Shown: positions 4,859-8,842 of the stretch, in pieces
How the letters are laid out: the number at the start of each line of letters is the position of its first letter
Position numbering within the stretch: the first letter of the stretch is position 1
Assembly (NCBI GenBank): GCA_009996555.1
Contig: JAACZX010000486.1
Span: forward strand, 1 to 8,842
Length of the DNA stretch: 8,842 bases
Direction: 5' to 3'
DNA from: Chitinophagaceae bacterium
GTDB taxonomy: Bacteria > Bacteroidota > Bacteroidia > Chitinophagales > Chitinophagaceae
Made by a program: the position numbers and the translations under genes
The notes under the pieces: model-generated
What the model was told of the DNA's origin: nothing
Seen by the model: the letters and a program-made list of their open reading frames with translations, nothing else
Database searches by the model: none

Positions 4859-5029
4859 TATTGGCGACAGTACTCACATTTGGCAACAACTTAAACAACC
4901 CCTGCACTAACAACATGACACAAGTAACTCACAACATGAACCAATCCCAAAAGAAGCAATTATCTGCGTTTATTTATAGAAAGCATCTATGCAACCAATT
5001 TAATTCTCCAACAATTAAATTCAAACAAA
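4859..5029. other. Intergenic segment between the array and the redox gene cluster
   Basis: About 170 bases of A/C-rich sequence with repeated CAACAT/CACAAC-like words and no gene I can support. I searched for a sequence complementary to the last core (TTAGCGGCAAGCC at 4846), which would close another cassette, and saw none, so the array seems to end here. The promoter of the downstream gene group must lie in this stretch. No clear Bacteroidota -7/-33 pair (TAnnTTTG/TTTG) stands out. Confidence 0.5.
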
Positions 5030-5614
5030 ATGAAAAAAGTTTCAACAATTATCAAAGCCGCTGCGCTTTTACAAGTGGTTGCAGCAGTGGTTTTCTTCAG
5101 CAGTTGCAGCAGCAACTCCGCCATGCAATCAAAAATTGATTCATTGCAAGCAGAACTAAAAAAATTCACCGATGAAAAAGCACTGACCGAAGCCCGACTT
5201 ATCCGCTTTGATTCACTTGACTATGAGTTTTACAGCAACCAGGACTGGAAAAATTTCAATCAAAGCCATGCCGACAATATAAAAGTGTATTATCCTGATG
5301 GGTTTATCACAGAAGGTTTATATCCACAGCACATTGACATGCTGACTCCCATGTTTGTGTTTGCCCCGGACACAAAAATTAAACATCATCCTGTAAAATT
5401 TGGCAGTGGCGACTGGACTTGCGTCATTGGAGAAATGGAAGGAACTTTTTCAAAGCCAATGCCTATTGGCAATGGCAAAACGATTCCGCCAACAGGCAAG
5501 AAATTCAAATTAAGCATGAGTACAATCGGGCATTGGAAAGATGGTAAAATGATTGAAGAATATCTTCACTGGGATAATCAAGCTTTCATGAAACAAATCG
5601 GGTTAGCTCACTAA
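5030..5614 (+). CDS. SnoaL/NTF2-like (ester-cyclase-type) lipoprotein
   Basis: A 194-aa protein. Residues 1-25 are a lipoprotein signal (hydrophobic stretch ending VVFFSSC), with C26 as the likely lipidated cysteine. A short coiled coil (about 31-58, MQSKIDSLQAELKKFTDEKAL) acts as a spacer. Residues about 60-190 are an NTF2-fold SnoaL-like domain: FDSLDYEFYSNQDWKNFN, then HADNIKVYYPDG, a beta-rich core (WTCVIGEMEGTF) and the closing SMSTIGHWKDGKMIEEYLHWDN, which is typical of predicted ester cyclases. It should sit in the membrane facing the periplasm. The stop is one base before the next start, so translation is probably coupled to the OsmC gene. The fold binds small hydrophobic molecules or catalyses cyclisation/isomerisation; the actual substrate is unknown. 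Confidence 0.85.
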   Translation: MKKVSTIIKAAALLQVVAAVVFFSSCSSNSAMQSKIDSLQAELKKFTDEKALTEARLIRFDSLDYEFYSNQDWKNFNQSHADNIKVYYPDGFITEGLYPQHIDMLTPMFVFAPDTKIKHHPVKFGSGDWTCVIGEMEGTFSKPMPIGNGKTIPPTGKKFKLSMSTIGHWKDGKMIEEYLHWDNQAFMKQIGLAH

Positions 5615-5615
5615 T

Positions 5616-6251
5616 ATGCAATACAAATTTGACAAACCGGTTCAAGGTATCATTGGCCAGGAAAAATACCAATGCACTGTTGAATGGCGCAACGGGAAAT
5701 TTATTGCCGATGAACCTGTAACTGCAGGTGGAGCAGATTCAGGGCCTGATCCATTTACACTGCTGCTTTCATCGCTGGCAACCTGCACACTCATTACAAT
5801 GCGAATGTATATTGACCGCAAGGGTTGGGATATACCACAGATTGGCGTGAATGCAAACCTGTACCAGGAAACCAAAGACAGCATCAGCAAAACCATTATT
5901 GACCGGGATATTATTTTCATTAGTGAAATGGAGGACGGGCAGAAAGTGCGTTTGCAGGAAATTGCAAAGCACTGTCCCATTTCAAAAATTTTAGAAGGTG
6001 AAATAAACGTCCGGACATTTTTATTTCGTGATGTTGAAACGGAGAAACAAACAGATTACAGCAATGATGAAATTACTGTTGAGTGGAAACCTGAGTTATG
6101 CCAGCACTCCACAAGATGTTTCACTCAACTTCCCGAAGTGTTCAATCCAAGAATAAAAAAATGGATTGATGCGAACGGGGCATCAACGGAAAAAATTACT
6201 GAGCAGGTAAAGAAATGCCCAAGCGGAGCATTAACGATCAAGAAAAAATAA
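5616..6251 (+). CDS. OsmC-family peroxide reductase fused to a divergent 4Fe-4S domain
   Basis: A 211-aa two-domain protein. Residues 1-135 are an OsmC/Ohr-like domain with the GPDPFTLLLSSLATCTL motif carrying C57 and the second redox cysteine C120 in KHCPIS. These two cysteines reduce organic hydroperoxides in the family. Residues about 150-208 are a Fer4_19-type 'divergent 4Fe-4S mono-cluster' domain with C162, C168 and C201 in LCQHSTRC and KKCPSGAL, plus the usual LPEVFNPRIKKWID between them. The fusion occurs in other bacteria; the ferredoxin-like part may deliver electrons, but this is inferred. It is cytoplasmic. It begins one base after the lipoprotein stop and ends 23 nt before the dehydrogenase. 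Confidence 0.92.
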   Translation: MQYKFDKPVQGIIGQEKYQCTVEWRNGKFIADEPVTAGGADSGPDPFTLLLSSLATCTLITMRMYIDRKGWDIPQIGVNANLYQETKDSISKTIIDRDIIFISEMEDGQKVRLQEIAKHCPISKILEGEINVRTFLFRDVETEKQTDYSNDEITVEWKPELCQHSTRCFTQLPEVFNPRIKKWIDANGASTEKITEQVKKCPSGALTIKKK

Positions 6252-6274
6252 TATCACTATTTAAACATAAAAAA

Positions 6275-7039
6275 ATGAAACGATTAGAAAACAAAGTTGC
6301 CATTATAACCGGTGCAGCCATGGGAATGGGACGGGCAACCGCAGAATTATTTGCAGAACATGGTGCTAAAGTAGTTGTAGCAGATTTCAATAACGAAGCA
6401 GGTAATGAAGTTGCAGAAGGCATTAAAGCAAAAGGCGGCACAGCTGCATTTGTAAAAGTTGATATTTCAAATTCCAAACAAGTTGAAGCAATGGTAAAAT
6501 TTGCGGCAGACACGTATGGCCGCCTTGACTGTGCAGTAAACAACGCTGCGTTAAAACCAGACAATAATTCTTTCCAGGATCTTGACGAGGACTATTGGGA
6601 TAAACTTCAATCTGTTGACCTAAAAGGTACCGCATTATGTATGAAATATGAGCTTCGCCAGTTTGTTGCTCAAGGTGGCGGAGGGTCAATTGTAAATATA
6701 TCTTCTATCAATGCCTTTAAACCAACTACGGGCAATCCTGCATACCAGGCATTTAAACATGGAGTGGAAGGTCTTACAAAAGCCGCTGCGTTTGAATATG
6801 GAACGCAAGGCATTCGTATTAATTCCGTAGCTCCCGGAGCAATCCGCACGCCTATGCTTACTGCCGCTTTGAAAAGCCTGGGAATTACCGAAGCAGATAT
6901 TATTCCAAGTATGAGTCGTTTAGGTCGTCTTGGTGAACCCCGTGAAGTTGCGCATGGTTCGCTTTTCCTGAGTTCAGATGATGCCAGCTATGTTCATGGA
7001 ACTGTTTTGCATGTGGGTGGTGGTTTCGAACTCTTGTAA
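6275..7039 (+). CDS. Short-chain dehydrogenase/reductase (classical SDR)
   Basis: A 254-aa classical SDR starting at ATG 6275. A longer form from 6215 would overlap the upstream gene. The Rossmann motif TGAAMGMG is at 12-19, and D37 at the end of strand 2 (VVVADF) favours NAD(H) over NADP(H). NNAA is at 89-92, the catalytic serine is in NISS (143/144), and Y157-x3-K161 is present (YQAFK). PGAIRTPM at 187-194 closes the cofactor site. The usual asparagine of the catalytic tetrad (V-N-L-x-G) is D115 here (SVDLKG), a variation seen in other SDRs. The substrate, an alcohol or ketone, cannot be predicted. Position between OsmC and the flavoprotein suggests a role in handling oxidised or reactive carbonyl compounds. 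Confidence 0.92.
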   Translation: MKRLENKVAIITGAAMGMGRATAELFAEHGAKVVVADFNNEAGNEVAEGIKAKGGTAAFVKVDISNSKQVEAMVKFAADTYGRLDCAVNNAALKPDNNSFQDLDEDYWDKLQSVDLKGTALCMKYELRQFVAQGGGGSIVNISSINAFKPTTGNPAYQAFKHGVEGLTKAAAFEYGTQGIRINSVAPGAIRTPMLTAALKSLGITEADIIPSMSRLGRLGEPREVAHGSLFLSSDDASYVHGTVLHVGGGFELL

Positions 7040-7111
7040 TTTGTATGCTCTACCCATTGCTATTGAAATCAGTGAACCTGGTATACAGGAAACTATTTAA
7101 ACCAATTATGT

Positions 7112-7777
7112 ATGGGACAAGAAAATCAAACAACCGGCAACAGAGAACCGATTCGTTTCCTTGTTTTTTCTGCATCGCTGCGTAAAGATTCTCTCAATAC
7201 ACATCTTGCAAAACTTGCAGCAAAAATTATTGAAGAGCATGGCGGGGAAGTTGACTATGCAAACATGAGTGAGTTTGACTGCCCCTCTATGAACCAGGAT
7301 CTGGAAATAAATAATTTCCATCCTGCAGGAGCAGAAGAATTTCGCAAACGTATATTAACAAACGATGCATTTATTATTTCCTCGCCTGAATATAATGGCT
7401 CGATGCCGGGTTTACTAAAAAATATGATTGATTGGGTTTCAAGATTTCGTCCACAACCATTTAACGAACGTCATGCTTTACTCATGTCTGCTTCTCCATC
7501 AATGGCAGGAGGCAACCGGGCACTCTGGTCGTTAAGAATGCCCTTAGAACATCTTGGAACAAATGTTTTTCCCAATATGTTTTCATTAGCCATGGCACAC
7601 AAGGCATTTACAGCCGAAGGAAACATTGCGGATGAAACTTTGGCAAAACGCTTTGAAGAAAATCTTGTTTCCTTCATGAACCTTGTTGAAGCAGCAAAAA
7701 ATTATCCGTGTATGAAAAAAGCATGGGTAGAGTTTTTAGGAGAGAAAACAGATGCAGTTACGGATAGAGTTGAATAA
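7112..7777 (+). CDS. NAD(P)H-dependent FMN reductase-type flavoprotein
   Basis: A 221-aa flavodoxin-fold protein of the NADPH-dependent FMN reductase family (ArsH/ChrR/azoreductase relatives). The phosphate-binding loop SASLRKDSLN at 20-29 and the signature SPEYNGSMPGLLKNMIDWVS at 91-110 hold FMN. ASPSMAGGNRALWSLRMPLEHLG (about 127-149) is the second flavin/dimer region. Such enzymes reduce quinones, chromate, azo dyes or free flavin; the substrate is not decided by sequence. The start at ATG 7112 is preceded by another ATG (7108) in a different frame. It lies 72 nt after the dehydrogenase, the widest gap in the group, with no terminator seen, and 13 nt before the copper ATPase. Confidence 0.9.
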   Translation: MGQENQTTGNREPIRFLVFSASLRKDSLNTHLAKLAAKIIEEHGGEVDYANMSEFDCPSMNQDLEINNFHPAGAEEFRKRILTNDAFIISSPEYNGSMPGLLKNMIDWVSRFRPQPFNERHALLMSASPSMAGGNRALWSLRMPLEHLGTNVFPNMFSLAMAHKAFTAEGNIADETLAKRFEENLVSFMNLVEAAKNYPCMKKAWVEFLGEKTDAVTDRVE

Positions 7778-7790
7778 TAATTTGTAAGCC

Positions 7791-8842
7791 ATGGAACATG
7801 CTCATCACAACCATCAGCACGAACATACTCACCAGGAGCATAAAAACCATGATGCGCATGCACAAGGGCATGATAAGCATGCAGGACATCATGCAGCCGA
7901 TTTCCGGAAACGCTTTATCGTTTGCAGCATTGTTTCTATTCCTGTTCTTGCACTTTCGCACATAATACAACTGTGGTCAGGCTTTGAGTTTTCTTTTAAG
8001 GGCGACAGCTATTTACTGGCGGCACTTTCAACTTTCATTTTTATTTATGGCGGTTATCCCTTTTTGAAAGGATTGTATGATGAAGTAAGAAGCAATTCCA
8101 TCGGCATGATGACATTGATTGGAGTTGCAATTACTGTTTCGTGGGCATACAGTTTCGCAATTACTTTTGGTTTGCAGGGAATGGATTTTTATTGGGAGAT
8201 GGCAACCCTTATTGACATAATGCTTATCGGGCATTATTTGGAAATGAAGTCGGTGACGGGCGCTTCCCGCTCGTTGGAATTGCTGGTAAAAATGATGCCT
8301 TCAACTGCGCATCATTTGGTGAATGGAATGGTTCATGATATGCCTGTAAGTCATTTAAAAACCGGTGATTTTATTTTGGTGAAGCCGGGCGAAAAAATTC
8401 CTGTTGATGGCTTGGTTACAGAAGGAGAAAGTTATGTTGATGAAAGTATGCTCACCGGTGAAAGCAAACCTGTTAAGAAAATAAAAGATAATAACGTTAT
8501 TGGCGGAGCAATCAACAGCAACGGTTCATTAACTGTTAAGGTATTAACAACAGGCGAAAACAGTTACCTGAACAAAGTGGTGAAACTTGTTGAAGATGCA
8601 CAAAAGGTAAAATCAACAACACAAACCTTTGCCGACCGTGCTGCAAAGGTTTTGACCTTTGTTGCTTTGGGTGCCGGTGTTATTACATTGGCGGTTTGGC
8701 TGATGTTCGGTTATCCATTTGTGTTTGCATTGGAAAGAATGGTAACAGTTATGGTCATTTCCTGCCCACATGCTTTAGGACTTGCTGTGCCTTTAGTTGT
8801 TTCCATTTCAACTTCTATTTCTGCACAAAAAGGTTTGCTCAT
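7791..8842 (+). CDS. copB: CopB-like copper-exporting P1B-type ATPase (partial, 3' end beyond window)
   Basis: The first 350 codons, with no stop before the window edge; the full protein is probably near 700 aa. The N-terminus is a metal-binding tail with 14 His among the first 34 residues and no CxxC heavy-metal domain. Membrane helices lie at about 41-62, 74-92, 105-125 and 132-150, then the actuator domain with TGES at 222-225, and helices at about 286-306 and 315-340. The second-last helix carries CPH (C325-P326-H327), which together with the His-rich tail marks the P1B-3/CopB type (Cu+, Cu2+ or Ag+) rather than CPC-type CopA. The DKTG phosphorylation site lies outside the window. It should pump copper across the inner membrane. 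The ATG at 7791 is 13 nt after the flavoprotein stop; no copper regulator is visible nearby. Confidence 0.9.
   Translation, partial: MEHAHHNHQHEHTHQEHKNHDAHAQGHDKHAGHHAADFRKRFIVCSIVSIPVLALSHIIQLWSGFEFSFKGDSYLLAALSTFIFIYGGYPFLKGLYDEVRSNSIGMMTLIGVAITVSWAYSFAITFGLQGMDFYWEMATLIDIMLIGHYLEMKSVTGASRSLELLVKMMPSTAHHLVNGMVHDMPVSHLKTGDFILVKPGEKIPVDGLVTEGESYVDESMLTGESKPVKKIKDNNVIGGAINSNGSLTVKVLTTGENSYLNKVVKLVEDAQKVKSTTQTFADRAAKVLTFVALGAGVITLAVWLMFGYPFVFALERMVTVMVISCPHALGLAVPLVVSISTSISAQKGLL

Noticed and set aside
4940..5029. Promoter for the gene group starting at 5030
   Set aside because: AT-rich words such as TTTATTTATAG occur, but no -33/-7 pair with proper spacing is convincing.
4861..5139. 92-codon open frame overlapping the start of the SnoaL-like lipoprotein
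   Set aside because: Low-complexity Asn/Gln-rich translation of A/C-rich intergenic DNA, overlapping a lipoprotein gene with a clear signal peptide in another frame.

Overview
The window looks like an accessory stretch of a Bacteroidota chromosome, most likely a Chitinophagaceae/Sphingobacteriia-type organism. The DNA is AT-rich and Shine-Dalgarno sites are absent or weak. Two exported proteins have signal peptides ending in a '-GQ' cleavage pattern common in that phylum. This placement is inferred from style; no rRNA or marker gene is present. All convincing genes are on the + strand.

Region 1 (1-1494) is a complete IS3-family insertion sequence. It has 24-bp terminal inverted repeats (20/24 matching), an HTH/coiled-coil OrfA, a DD(35)E OrfB in the -1 frame, and a canonical A6G slippery heptamer joining them. 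A third IR-like copy lies 62 bp inside the right end.

Region 2 (1495-about 4858) is the most unusual part. Four unrelated genes follow one another: a truncated unknown protein, an exported protein with a DxNxDGxxD motif, a DMP19/DUF4375 protein and an S41-type peptidase. Each is followed by a 120-210 bp non-coding element related to the others. These elements contain imperfect inverted arms and end in GTTGTA-like core sites. The first bases after a core site are complementary to a site just after the stop codon of the same gene (12/13 for the DMP19 unit, 9/13 for the unit before it). That is the arrangement expected of integron gene cassettes with attC sites. I therefore read this as an integron-like cassette array without a visible integrase, interrupted at its left by the IS element. 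The attC identity is inference; the repeats and complementarity are directly visible.

Region 3 (5030-8842) is a compact, probably co-transcribed group: a SnoaL/NTF2-like lipoprotein, an OsmC protein fused to a divergent 4Fe-4S domain, a short-chain dehydrogenase, an NAD(P)H-dependent FMN-reductase-type flavoprotein, and the first 350 codons of a CopB-like (CPH motif) copper P-type ATPase with a His-rich N-terminus. Spacings are 1, 23, 72 and 13 nt. Together they suggest detoxification of peroxides/electrophiles and copper. The ATPase runs off the right edge of the window.
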